From NCBI RefSeq assembly GCF_006149045.1, contig NZ_VBSN01000024.1, forward strand, positions 1 through 64,000: a stretch of 64,000 nucleotides of DNA, read 5' to 3'. Below are positions 54,951 to 63,759 of the stretch, in pieces (position 1 is the first letter of the stretch; every line of letters starts with the position of its first letter). This stretch comes from Dyadobacter flavalbus (GTDB lineage Bacteria > Bacteroidota > Bacteroidia > Cytophagales > Spirosomataceae). Below the pieces are notes generated by a model. It was not told the DNA's origin and ran no database searches. It saw nothing but the letters and a program-made list of their open reading frames with translations. A program made the position numbers and the translations under genes.

Positions 54951-56252
54951 TTACACCAGAACCTGTCTGGTTTCAATATTGGCTTTCAGGTCGTGAAGCA
55001 GGCTGAACAAACCGAAAAAAGTACGGTTGATGTAAATAAAATGCTTCGAACCGCGGTTCACGTTCATTTTCCTCAGCTCCTTGTCATTCGCATACTTTTC
55101 ACCCAGTGCCGCCAGCTTTCCGAAAAACTGTTCATCCGCAAAATCAAATGTTTCGGACTGAAAAGGCTGCGTAAAAAGCATCAGAATTTCCCTGAACAGA
55201 TTGGAAAAATAAACCGTTTCTGCCGGTGTATCCTTGCTCGTCAGTATTTCGAGCGCAGTCAGTCTGGAATGGAAAAACGCTTTGTCATTCAGGTTTTCCG
55301 GCTCGGCAAGTTCAAAATAAGGAACATAAAACGACTCGGGAATTTCTTTCATACAGCCAAAATCAATCGCAATCAGATTTCCCTGTTCGTCGACAAGGAA
55401 ATTACCCGGATGCGGATCGGCATGCACCTTGCGCAATTCATGAACCTGAAACATATAAAAATCCCAAAGCGCCTGCCCTATTTTGTTGGCCGTTTCCTGA
55501 TCCGGGCTGGACCTGCAAAATTCGGATAAATGTTTTCCGTTCATCCAGTCCATTGTAATTACACGTTCACAGGAAAATTCAGGATAATAATCCGGAAATT
55601 TCAGGTTCGGAATGTGTGCACAAGCCTGCGCCACTTCGTTGCTCTGCGCAATTTCCAGAATGTAATTGGTTTCTTCGGTAAGCTTTGTTTCTACTTCCTT
55701 GAAATACTTGTCAGAGTCTTTTGCCTGAATATTGAACATTTTCATGGCAATGGGTTTCACAAGCGCAAGGTCTGTTGAAATACTTTCCGCAACGCCGGGA
55801 TACTGGATTTTCACCGCCAGTTCCTTTCCGTTCAGCGTAGCTTTATGCACTTGACCAATACTTGCCGCATTGATCGCGTTGGCGTCAAAGGAATCAAACA
55901 GATCGAGCGGCGCTTTGCCGAAATATTTTTTGAATGTCTTGACAACCAGCGGTGCAGACAAAGGCGGTACGGAAAACTGTGACAATGAAAACTTCTCCAC
56001 ATACGCCTGCGGCAGGAAGTTCTTTTCCATGCTCAGCATCTGCGCCAGTTTCAAAGCACTGCCTTTCAGGTTTTTCAGACCGTCATAAATATCCTCGGCA
56101 TTGTTACTGTTCAGGTTATCCCTTGCCGATTCCGGATTGGTGATTTTCTCGCCGTAATATTTGAGGTAATTCCCTCCTATTTTTACTCCTGTTGAAATCA
56201 GTTTGCCTGCACGCTGGATTTTGGAAGTAGGTATGCTGTCTATGGTCTCCAT
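54951..56252 (-). CDS. AarF/ABC1/UbiB-family kinase-like protein
   Basis: The 433-residue protein has family features: KGSALKLAQMLS (KxGQ-like motif), AASIGQVHKA (Ala-rich loop), AVKIQYPG (ATP-binding Lys), HADPHPGNFLV and IDFGCMK (metal site). UbiB proteins support quinone biosynthesis or lipid homeostasis by atypical ATPase activity. Bacteroidota make menaquinone, so the role here is uncertain. It follows the TetR gene by 2 bases on the same strand, and the pair is probably one operon. Confidence 0.88.
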   Translation of the reverse strand: METIDSIPTSKIQRAGKLISTGVKIGGNYLKYYGEKITNPESARDNLNSNNAEDIYDGLKNLKGSALKLAQMLSMEKNFLPQAYVEKFSLSQFSVPPLSAPLVVKTFKKYFGKAPLDLFDSFDANAINAASIGQVHKATLNGKELAVKIQYPGVAESISTDLALVKPIAMKMFNIQAKDSDKYFKEVETKLTEETNYILEIAQSNEVAQACAHIPNLKFPDYYPEFSCERVITMDWMNGKHLSEFCRSSPDQETANKIGQALWDFYMFQVHELRKVHADPHPGNFLVDEQGNLIAIDFGCMKEIPESFYVPYFELAEPENLNDKAFFHSRLTALEILTSKDTPAETVYFSNLFREILMLFTQPFQSETFDFADEQFFGKLAALGEKYANDKELRKMNVNRGSKHFIYINRTFFGLFSLLHDLKANIETRQVLV

Positions 56253-56254
56253 TC

Positions 56255-56929
56255 CTACTTTAATTTTTCTTTGATTAAAAATTTACCAAAATCGATCACG
56301 CTTTCAAATGGCGTTATATCAATCAGATCAAAAGTAGCGCGAATCGATTTTTCTATAAAAAGGTCCGTTTTCTCAAAACCGATGGACTCATCGTCCAGCC
56401 AGAAACGCAATGTAACCAGAAACTGAACCCAGGCTCCTTCTTCCAGCGCTTTCTGCTGCGCATTGCGGATGCGGTCGTTTGTCAGTTTAAGATAACCGGC
56501 GCTTATTTCGGCAATGAAGGCTTTGAAATGCTTTTTAAATTCCTGCAGTTTCGCGGAGTTATGCAGCCTTGTTTTTTCATCTTTCAGATCAAAAACAACG
56601 TAGCTCCGGTTGGCGGTCAGAATCTCGAAATACGTGTAATAATAAGTAAGCAGCTTGTCCCGGAAACCAAGCGTTTCCGTTTCACCGCTTTGATTGATCA
56701 GATTGACAGCCATTTTGTGAAAGCTTACAAACACGCTTTTTTCAATGGAATCAATGGAAGAAAAAAACCTGTAAAACTCCTTTTCAACAATTCCGTTCTG
56801 CTTGCAGAACAGATAAACCGACTCGGGCTTTCTGTTATTTTCAAGGCAGTAATGCATATATAACTCGGTTATCTTTTCCGAAGTGAGTGGCTCCGGCTCA
56901 GAAGTAACACCTATTATTTTTGTTGCCAT
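56255..56929 (-). CDS. TetR-family transcriptional regulator
   Basis: From the ATG at 56927-56929 the product has 224 residues and begins MATKIIGVTSEPEPLTSEKI; an ATG at 56950 would add seven residues. The N-terminal helices (about 13-60, with ITELYMHYCLENNRKPESVYLFCKQNG given in parts) fit the TetR helix-turn-helix only loosely, and the region is more diverged than usual. The C-terminal half is a helical ligand-binding domain. It lies 2 bases before aarF and may sense a lipid or quinone-related signal. The assignment is moderate. Confidence 0.72.
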   Translation of the reverse strand: MATKIIGVTSEPEPLTSEKITELYMHYCLENNRKPESVYLFCKQNGIVEKEFYRFFSSIDSIEKSVFVSFHKMAVNLINQSGETETLGFRDKLLTYYYTYFEILTANRSYVVFDLKDEKTRLHNSAKLQEFKKHFKAFIAEISAGYLKLTNDRIRNAQQKALEEGAWVQFLVTLRFWLDDESIGFEKTDLFIEKSIRATFDLIDITPFESVIDFGKFLIKEKLK

Positions 56930-57090
56930 TATGTTAATTTGGTTTAGCAAACTGGATGATTTACTTAAATTTCAAACGCTGAAGAGGGCTTTTTTCTTAC
57001 ACTCAGGCATTTTTCTGAAAGATTTACGGACTAATGAAAATTCCTGATTCAATCATCAAATAACCGGTGTGCGTATTTATAATACAACAA

Positions 57091-57128
57091 AAAATACAGC
57101 CGGAATATTCATTTTCCGGCTGTATTTT
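57091..57128 (-). terminator. terminator of the sugar oxidase gene
   Basis: AAAATACAGCCGGAA (57091-57105) pairs perfectly with TTCCGGCTGTATTTT (57114-57128) across an 8-base loop; on the minus strand the T run is TTTTTTGTTG. Confidence 0.88.
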
Positions 57129-57148
57129 ACGTAAGATTTCAGCGTAAT

Positions 57149-58495
57149 TCAGGATCTGAAAATATTCAGGTTCAGGAACTCGTTCCTGAATTTTCCTTTC
57201 GGGTCATATTCCTTTGCAAGCTGCCTGAATTCCTGCATTTTCACATATCTCTTTTCCAGCTCGTCCGGCGGAATTGTAAACAGCTTTCCCCAGTGCGGGC
57301 GCACGTTGTAAGGTGCCAGTTCCTTTTCAATTACGGGAAGCAGTTTGCTGACGGCCGGCCAGTCCTGTTTCCACGTAAAATGAATGGCAACGCTGTCCTG
57401 CCTGTAGCATGGGCTCATCCAGAAATTATCCGCTGCAATCGTCCGGATTTCGGAAGTAAGCAGATGCGGCCCGACTTTGTCGCCAAGCCGGGAAATTGCC
57501 ATAATGGCATCGACCGCATTTTGGGAAGACACAAAATACTCCGACTGCAGTTCCACGCCGCTGCTGGGCGTAAAGCCCATTTTGAAATGCGGCATGCGGT
57601 CGTACCACGGCGCGGCAACACCCATCTGATCCGTGCAGTTCTCGGCTGAAAGCTCCGGAATGGGATGCAGGTTTTTGGTCGCCAGCTTTGCCCCGAAGAA
57701 CTCCGGTTCCGCTTTTAAGGGCTGGTCGTTTTCAATTTTTTGCTTGATCCACACCTCGGCAATATCCCTGCTTTGCCAGTTTGTAAACAGACTTACACTG
57801 TATCCGCTGGCCTGTATCCTTTCAAAATTGTTTTTCAGCTGTTCAAACGAAAGATGCTCGTAAACGTACTGGCCCATCATGAATGTAGGCTGAAGATCGA
57901 GTGTGATTTTGGTTACGACGCCCAGTGCGCCCAGATGCACAACAGCCGCATTGAACTTTTCACCGTCCTTTTCATGACTGAGATTTAGGATTTCGCCGTT
58001 CGCCAGAATCATTTCCATTGCCGATACAGCCGTGGCCAGATTCCCGTTTTTTGCGCCTGAACCGTGCGTGGCTGTTGCGCAGGCACCGGCAATGGAAATA
58101 TGCGGCAAGGAAGCCAGATTATGCAGCGCAAAACCTTTTTCGTGCAGATACGGGCTTAACCGTCCGTATTTCATGCCCGAGTTGACGGTCACTGTTTTCT
58201 TTGCGGTATCCAGCCGGATTTCGTCTTCCATTTCAACAAGTGAAACAAATTCATTCTTTGTGTCCGCAATGTTGTTGAAGCAATGGCGCGTACCCAGCAC
58301 TTTGAATCTGTCGTGCGTTTTTACAAATTCCCTGACCTGATTGATCGACTTGGCGTTTTCAAGCTTGTCTGAACTGTATTCCAGGTTTCCTGCCCAGTTT
58401 TTCAGTTTGGTGCCTGCTGCCCAGCCGGTCAGCGGTGAAAATAAAGGAGCTGCCATTAATGCTGAAGATAGTTTTATAAAAGTTCTTTTTTTCAT
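57149..58495 (-). CDS. FAD-linked sugar-lactone/alditol oxidase, exported
   Basis: The 448-residue protein has a signal peptide (MKKRTFIKLSSALMAAP, ending GWAAG) and the vanillyl-alcohol-oxidase-type FAD domain: VLGTRHCFNNIADT, where the His may carry FAD covalently, IAGACATATHGSG and GALGVVTKITLDL. The C-terminal HWGKLFTIPP (near 410) is the D-arabinono-1,4-lactone oxidase signature. Related enzymes oxidise alditols or gulono/galactono lactones and make H2O2. The exact substrate is unknown; alditol oxidase is a good guess. Confidence 0.85.
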   Translation of the reverse strand: MKKRTFIKLSSALMAAPLFSPLTGWAAGTKLKNWAGNLEYSSDKLENAKSINQVREFVKTHDRFKVLGTRHCFNNIADTKNEFVSLVEMEDEIRLDTAKKTVTVNSGMKYGRLSPYLHEKGFALHNLASLPHISIAGACATATHGSGAKNGNLATAVSAMEMILANGEILNLSHEKDGEKFNAAVVHLGALGVVTKITLDLQPTFMMGQYVYEHLSFEQLKNNFERIQASGYSVSLFTNWQSRDIAEVWIKQKIENDQPLKAEPEFFGAKLATKNLHPIPELSAENCTDQMGVAAPWYDRMPHFKMGFTPSSGVELQSEYFVSSQNAVDAIMAISRLGDKVGPHLLTSEIRTIAADNFWMSPCYRQDSVAIHFTWKQDWPAVSKLLPVIEKELAPYNVRPHWGKLFTIPPDELEKRYVKMQEFRQLAKEYDPKGKFRNEFLNLNIFRS

Positions 58496-58587
58496 AAGCA
58501 GGATTAAAACATAGCTGCCGTCAGCTGCAAGTTGAAATCCTAATTTAGTTTAATAATTTCTGATTTCAATTCCATTCCGGGCGATGT

Positions 58588-60075
58588 TCACGTTTTGTTT
58601 TCAAGCGCTTCTTTCATGATACCGATGGCTTCATTCAGTTCGTGTTCATTCAGGTTTCCGAACCCGAGCCGCACTGCACTCAGCTGGCCGGTCTGGAAAA
58701 GCAGCGTTTGCGGAAGCAGCAGATCTTTTTTCAGACAAGCTTTGCTGAGCCGCATGAGATTAATGTCCTTTTGCCATTCCGTCCAGATCGCCAGTCCGCC
58801 CGGCGGCGACGTAAAATTCAGGTATTCACTCAAATGCCGCGTCAGCAATGTACTCAGCAAATCCCTGCGCTGGTGATAAACTTTCTGCGCTTTTTTGATA
58901 TGCCGCTGTATTTCGCCTTCGTCCAGAAGCTCGGCCAAAGCCTGTTCCATCAACAGATCACTCTGCCGGTCAATGATGCGCCGGAATTTACCGAGTTCTG
59001 AAATCAGGTTTTGCGGCGCCACAATGTACCCGCTACGAAGGCCGGGCGCCAGTGCCTTGCAGAATGACCCGACATAAACAACCATTCCCGCACTGTCTGC
59101 GCTTGCCAAAGGTAACACCGGACTGCTGTTGTAATGAAAATCATAATCATGGTCATCTTCCAGAATGATAAATCCGTACTGCACCGAGAGGTTCAGCAGT
59201 TCCACACGACGGCCGGCACTGAGGGTAACCGTTGTGGGATAATGATGATGCGGTGTAATGTAAAGCATCCGGATGGACTTTGTCAGGCATAGCTTCCTGA
59301 CTGCCTCTACTGAAATCCCCTGATCGTCCACAGGAACGGAAATAATATTGGCACCCGCCTGCTGAAAAATCATATTTGCCGTATAGTAACTGAGATTGCC
59401 CACAACTACATGATCGCCTTTTCGGATCAGCAGCATGGAAGCGAGGTAAATGCCCATCTGAATACCGCGGGTTGTAATGATATTTTCCCTGCTGATATGC
59501 AGGCCGCGCGTATTGTTGAGGTAAATGGCCAGTTTGTCGCGGAAATACGTGTTGCCTTCCACATGCGCATAATTCAGATACTTGCGGTTGTTGCTCCTTT
59601 TCAGAACGCTGGAATACGCTTTTGCCAGCTTGTCCATCGGCGCAAGACGAACGTCCGGCAGCCCGTCTGTAAATTCCAGTCCCGTTCCTGAAACCGATAC
59701 CGGCCTGTCGAGCAGCATGCTTTGCTCAAATGAAAAACCCGTTTTTTCAGGATAACTGACCAGATTTTCTGCACTGAAAGGCAATGAACCCGCTTTCGGA
59801 ACCGGCGACTTGTCGGTCACAAATGTGCCTTTGTTCGGCAGCATTTCAATCCAGCCCTGCGCATCGAGTTCGTTGTACGCAGCAACGACGGTTTTACGGT
59901 GCACCTCCAGTATTTCGGACAGTGTACGCGTGCCGGGCAGTTTTACGCCTTTGTTCAGCACCCCGCGCTGAATGGCATTGATCATTTGCCGTGCAATCTG
60001 AAGGTAAACGGGCGTTGCCGTTCCGCGTTCCAGCAGAATGACACTTTTAAAAGGAATTTCAACCGGACTACTCAT
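58588..60075 (-). CDS. MocR-type GntR regulator with aminotransferase domain
   Basis: The 495-residue protein combines an N-terminal GntR winged helix (about 15-85; IARQMINAIQRGVLNKGVKL, given in part) with a fold-type I aminotransferase domain (about 120-490). The PLP lysine is in VGSFCKALAPGLRSGY; LEDDHDYDFHY is the PLP-ring motif. MocR proteins use PLP to sense pyridoxal, GABA or other amino compounds. It is divergent from the TonB receptor gene across 123 bases and may regulate it. Confidence 0.92.
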   Translation of the reverse strand: MSSPVEIPFKSVILLERGTATPVYLQIARQMINAIQRGVLNKGVKLPGTRTLSEILEVHRKTVVAAYNELDAQGWIEMLPNKGTFVTDKSPVPKAGSLPFSAENLVSYPEKTGFSFEQSMLLDRPVSVSGTGLEFTDGLPDVRLAPMDKLAKAYSSVLKRSNNRKYLNYAHVEGNTYFRDKLAIYLNNTRGLHISRENIITTRGIQMGIYLASMLLIRKGDHVVVGNLSYYTANMIFQQAGANIISVPVDDQGISVEAVRKLCLTKSIRMLYITPHHHYPTTVTLSAGRRVELLNLSVQYGFIILEDDHDYDFHYNSSPVLPLASADSAGMVVYVGSFCKALAPGLRSGYIVAPQNLISELGKFRRIIDRQSDLLMEQALAELLDEGEIQRHIKKAQKVYHQRRDLLSTLLTRHLSEYLNFTSPPGGLAIWTEWQKDINLMRLSKACLKKDLLLPQTLLFQTGQLSAVRLGFGNLNEHELNEAIGIMKEALENKT

Positions 60076-60115
60076 TATATCAAAACCGGAGTATGTGAAC
60101 AGTCCGGCAAGGTAT

Positions 60116-60123
60116 TAGTTTTG
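60116..60123 (+). promoter_or_regulatory. -7 element of the TonB receptor gene
   Basis: TAGTTTTG matches TAnnTTTG exactly; the start site would be near 60130. ATG replaces TTG at the -33 position, 20 bases upstream. Confidence 0.5.
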
Positions 60124-60198
60124 AAGAAAACAGTGAAATGTTACAGTGAAATGATGTTTAATAAAACACTTAATTCCGACTTGAAAAGTCACGTTTCA

Positions 60199-62166
60199 AT
60201 GCATTCTATGCATATTTCAGTTCTTTCAAAAATCTTCTTTTTCTGTATTTTCCTGCTTGGTTGTCAGAAAGCCGTAGCGCAGGAAATTTCGCTGGACCCG
60301 GTTACGGTTACTTCTTCCATAACAGAAAAAAGGGCGTCACAAACGGGCCGCAACATTGCCGTGATCAAAGGCGAATACTTTCAGGATCTTCCGGTAAACA
60401 GTATTGATGAACTTCTGCGCTATGTGCCGGGTGTGGAAATGCAGGCACGCGGGCCAATGGGTTCCCAAAGCGATATTGTACTGCGTGGCGGTACGTTCCA
60501 GCAGGTGCTGGTTATCCTGGACGGGCTTCGCCTGAACGATCCGAATACGGGCCATTTTAACAGCTACATTCCCGTTGCCGCTTCTGAAATTGACCGTATC
60601 GAGGTTCTGAAAGGTGCCTCGTCCGCCATTTACGGTTCGGATGCCGTGGGCGGCGTTATCCATGTGATTACCAAAACTTTCTCGGCCAGACTGCATGCTG
60701 AAAATCCGCAGGAAAATATCCGGAAAACGACGGTTAATGCAGCCGTAACCGGCGGACAATACGGACTTTTCAATGTGAATGCAGGCGCTTTTATCCAAAG
60801 AAACAAACTGGCCCTTTCCGGCGGATTGATCACAAATAATGCTTCCGGCGTGCAGCAGCGCGGGATTAAAGGCTATTTCAACAACAATACGGCGTCTCTT
60901 TCGCTTTCTTACGCCATTTCGCCAAACTGGGAAGCAGCCGTGCGAAGCTCTTACGACCACCGCGATTTTGCCGCACAGAATTTTTATACCGTCATTAAAT
61001 CGGATACGGCGAGTGAAATCGTAAAAACTTCCTGGAACCAGTTCCGGATCGGTTATAAAAAAAGCAGCACAAATGTTTCTTTTAGCGGCGGTTACAAAGC
61101 TGTAAATGACCGGTATCAGTTTAATCCGCATGCCATTGCAAACAACAGCAAGTCGCAGTTATGGCAGGGTTTGCTGACATGGCAGCAGACATTAAGCCAG
61201 CATACAAGTCTTATCAGCGGAATCAATTACCAGAACAGGAAAATTTCTTCCAACGACCGCGGAAACCATACAATCAATCAACTGGCACCGTTTGTTTCAT
61301 TGTCTCAGAACATTGGTGAAAACGTTACGGTAAGTCCGTCCGTTCGCTTGGACTGGCGTGAAAATATCGGTACGGAGCTCGTGCCGCAGATTAATGTGTC
61401 CTACAAAAAAGGAAGCTGGCAACTGCGCGGAAGTGCCGGAAAAACAATCCGCGATGCCGATTTTACGGAAAGGTTCAACAATTACAACAAAGCCATTGTA
61501 ACAGGCGGCAACGTCGGAAATCCGGATTTGAGCGCGGAGAAGTCGTTCAGTTACGAAGCAGGAGCCGACTGGTTCCTGACCAAAAGCAATGCAACGCAGC
61601 TCAAAATCTCGGGCACCTTTTTTCAAAGACTGCAAAACGATCTCATTGATTATGTAATTACGCCCTATGCACAAATGCCGAGAAAAGACAATCTTTCACC
61701 GACGGGAACATTCGGTCTGGCCAGAAATATCGCAAATGTAAATACGACCGGATTGGAACTGGATATGCAGCTTGTAAATGCTTTCAGTGAAAACCGGAAA
61801 CTGATCCTGAATTCCGGACTGACGTGGCTCGACAGTGAAAGCGGCGAGGCAGTAACTTCATTCTATATTTCCTCACATGCCAAGTTTCTGACCAATTTTT
61901 CAGCGATTTACCAGCATTCAAACTTTTCTTTCAGTATCAATGGCATTTATAAAGCAAGAGCTGCGCGCGAAGCATCTGCTATCGAAGCTGCCATTACAAA
62001 GGAATATTTTGTTTTGAACGCCAGAGCAGAATATGCATTTTACAGCAGAAAACTGGCAGCTTTTGTGCAGGCAGACAATGCATTTGATACCCAATACAGC
62101 GACTTGCTGGGTTCCCGAATGCCGGGACGCTGGCTGATGGGCGGGTTGAAATTCAGTATTGATTAG
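60199..62166 (+). CDS. TonB-dependent receptor (BtuB/ferric siderophore-like)
   Basis: The start chosen (ATG at 60199) gives 655 residues with a signal peptide MHSMHISVLSKIFFFCIFLL and cleavage near KAVAQ; ATGs at 60151 and 60208 are alternatives. The plug domain follows (about 40-155; RNIAVIKGEYFQDLP, IDELLRYVPGVEMQARG, GSDAVGGVIHVITK), then a 22-strand barrel ending in an aromatic-rich last strand (WLMGGLKFSID). It lacks the carboxypeptidase-like domain of SusC, so it is a classical receptor for a metal chelate or vitamin. The TAG stop lies within the first unit of a repeat array. Confidence 0.9.
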   Translation: MHSMHISVLSKIFFFCIFLLGCQKAVAQEISLDPVTVTSSITEKRASQTGRNIAVIKGEYFQDLPVNSIDELLRYVPGVEMQARGPMGSQSDIVLRGGTFQQVLVILDGLRLNDPNTGHFNSYIPVAASEIDRIEVLKGASSAIYGSDAVGGVIHVITKTFSARLHAENPQENIRKTTVNAAVTGGQYGLFNVNAGAFIQRNKLALSGGLITNNASGVQQRGIKGYFNNNTASLSLSYAISPNWEAAVRSSYDHRDFAAQNFYTVIKSDTASEIVKTSWNQFRIGYKKSSTNVSFSGGYKAVNDRYQFNPHAIANNSKSQLWQGLLTWQQTLSQHTSLISGINYQNRKISSNDRGNHTINQLAPFVSLSQNIGENVTVSPSVRLDWRENIGTELVPQINVSYKKGSWQLRGSAGKTIRDADFTERFNNYNKAIVTGGNVGNPDLSAEKSFSYEAGADWFLTKSNATQLKISGTFFQRLQNDLIDYVITPYAQMPRKDNLSPTGTFGLARNIANVNTTGLELDMQLVNAFSENRKLILNSGLTWLDSESGEAVTSFYISSHAKFLTNFSAIYQHSNFSFSINGIYKARAAREASAIEAAITKEYFVLNARAEYAFYSRKLAAFVQADNAFDTQYSDLLGSRMPGRWLMGGLKFSID

Positions 62167-62318
62167 CTTTTAGCAGTTAGCGTTCAGCTTTTAGCGGTTA
62201 GCTTTTAGCAATTAGCGGTTAACGATTTAAAAGTATAATAGCTAACAACTAGTTGCCAACAGCTAATCGCTAATAGCCAACAGCTAATAGCTAGTCGCTA
62301 ATCGCTAATAGCCAGCAA
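62163..62318. repeat. TAGC-type repeat array supplying both convergent stop codons
   Basis: The left part has units such as TTAGCTTTTAGC and AGCGGTTAGC; the right part has the inverse AGCTAATCGCTAATAGCC, so the array is an imperfect dyad centred near 62240. At its left end GATTAG holds the receptor's stop; at its right end the minus-strand sequence CTGGCTATTAGCGATTAG encodes the last residues (LAISD) and stop of the oxidoreductase. Confidence 0.85.
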
Positions 62319-63290
62319 AACAATTTTCCCGATATGGCTTCCGTCTTCCATCAATTCATGCGCCATGGAAGCTTCGGCAAGCGGGAATTGGGCAAAAATA
62401 ACCGGCTTAAACCGGCCGCTTTCCATGACGGGCCATACATTTTTTCTGATTTCTTTGGTCAGCGCTGCTTTGAAAGCAGCATTCCTGTTGCGTAAAGTAC
62501 TGCCTGTAATAGTGAGCCGGTTGCGCATAACGAGACTGAAATCCAGCGGATCTTCCAAAGATTTCACCGTGCTTCCGTTCATCATATTGATAAAAACCAG
62601 TCTTCCGTCCGTGTTGAGCAAGCGGATATTTTTTGGAATGTAACCGCCTCCGACCATATCCAGAATGACGTCAACGCCATGGTTTTTCAGTTCTGTTTCA
62701 AAATCGGCGGCTTTGTAATTAATGCTCAAATCGGCGCCGAGTTCATCACATGCCTTGCATTTCTCGTCTGAGCCGGCCGTTGTAAATACTTTTGCACCGA
62801 AAGCCTTTGCAAGCTGTATAGCCGTGATCCCGATGCCGCTGCTTCCGCCGTGCACAAGAAAATGTTCGCCTTGCTGCAAACTGCCTCTCTGAAATACATT
62901 ATGCCAGACGGTAAAAACGGTTTCCGGTAAAGATGCCGCCTCGGCAAAGCTGAACCCGGCCGGTATGGGCAAACAATGTCGTGCATTTACCTTTACAAAT
63001 TCCGCATATCCGCCGCCCGCAAGCAATGCGCAGACTTTATCACCCATTTTCCAGCCCGTAACATCGCTGCCCGTTTGTTCAATAATACCGGCTACTTCCA
63101 GCCCGGGAATATCCTGCGGCGCACCCGGAGGCGCGGGATAATTTCCTTTTCGCTGAAACACGTCCGGGCGGTTGACGCCGGCTGCATACACTTTTATTAA
63201 AACTTCATCGGCACCGATTTCCGGAACGGGCCGCTCCTGAATTTCCAGTACGTTGGGCGCGCCCGGATTCGTAATTACAACAGCTTTCAT
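62298..63290 (-). CDS. NAD(P)H-quinone oxidoreductase, zinc-independent MDR family
   Basis: The 330-residue protein resembles quinone oxidoreductase / PIG3 proteins. The N-terminal GroES-like domain (MKAVVITNPGAPNVLEI, VNRPDVFQRKGNYP) has no zinc-ligand cysteine cluster. The Rossmann domain has VHGGSSGIGITAIQLAKAFG (about 147-166), which binds NADPH. It reduces quinones or similar acceptors. The last four residues and the stop are encoded by a TAGC repeat array, so the C-terminus has been altered by repeat sequence. It starts 22 bases after yccF. Confidence 0.9.
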   Translation of the reverse strand: MKAVVITNPGAPNVLEIQERPVPEIGADEVLIKVYAAGVNRPDVFQRKGNYPAPPGAPQDIPGLEVAGIIEQTGSDVTGWKMGDKVCALLAGGGYAEFVKVNARHCLPIPAGFSFAEAASLPETVFTVWHNVFQRGSLQQGEHFLVHGGSSGIGITAIQLAKAFGAKVFTTAGSDEKCKACDELGADLSINYKAADFETELKNHGVDVILDMVGGGYIPKNIRLLNTDGRLVFINMMNGSTVKSLEDPLDFSLVMRNRLTITGSTLRNRNAAFKAALTKEIRKNVWPVMESGRFKPVIFAQFPLAEASMAHELMEDGSHIGKIVLLAISD

Positions 63291-63312
63291 GCTTTGGATT
63301 TTGGTACAATAA

Positions 63313-63681
63313 CTAATAGATTTCTTTGCCGAAAGGTGTAAATGACAGGCTCATGAGCTTGAAATGCTGCCTGGCAAAAGGCAATCCGATAATGGTTATT
63401 GCAAGAAGTATTCCAAAGATCAGATGCGTAAGCGCGATCCAGATACCGCCGATGCAGATCCAGATAATGTTGAACAGTGTAGACAGGCAGCCGGTTTCAC
63501 CGGGAACTTCACGAACCTGCTGTCCGAAGGGAAATAAAGTAAGCATGCCGATTTTAAAACATTGGATGCCGAACGGAATCCCGATGATGGTTATACAAAG
63601 CAGAAATCCTGCGATCATGTATTCAAGAAATACGATAAATCCGCCAAATACAAGCCATATAATGTTTCCGATCAGGTTCAT
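63313..63681 (-). CDS. yccF: YccF domain membrane protein
   Basis: The 122-residue protein has two similar halves, each with NIIW-x-GG and GIPFGIQCFK / GLPFARQHFK motifs and hydrophobic helices. This is the YccF (DUF307) family, inner-membrane proteins of unknown function. It lies between the RsuA-type gene and the oxidoreductase on the minus strand with short gaps (about 80 and 22 bases), suggesting co-transcription. Confidence 0.88.
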   Translation of the reverse strand: MNLIGNIIWLVFGGFIVFLEYMIAGFLLCITIIGIPFGIQCFKIGMLTLFPFGQQVREVPGETGCLSTLFNIIWICIGGIWIALTHLIFGILLAITIIGLPFARQHFKLMSLSFTPFGKEIY

Positions 63682-63759
63682 GCCGTTAAATGTTTGATGT
63701 CCGAAATGATATAAACCAATGCATGAATTTAAATTTATCGGAGGATGAAGAACCGCGTT

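Noticed and set aside
59899-60198. N-terminal extension of the TonB receptor
   Set aside because: It overlaps the MocR gene and its promoter region; a signal peptide starts at 60199 and the -7 element lies at 60116-60123.
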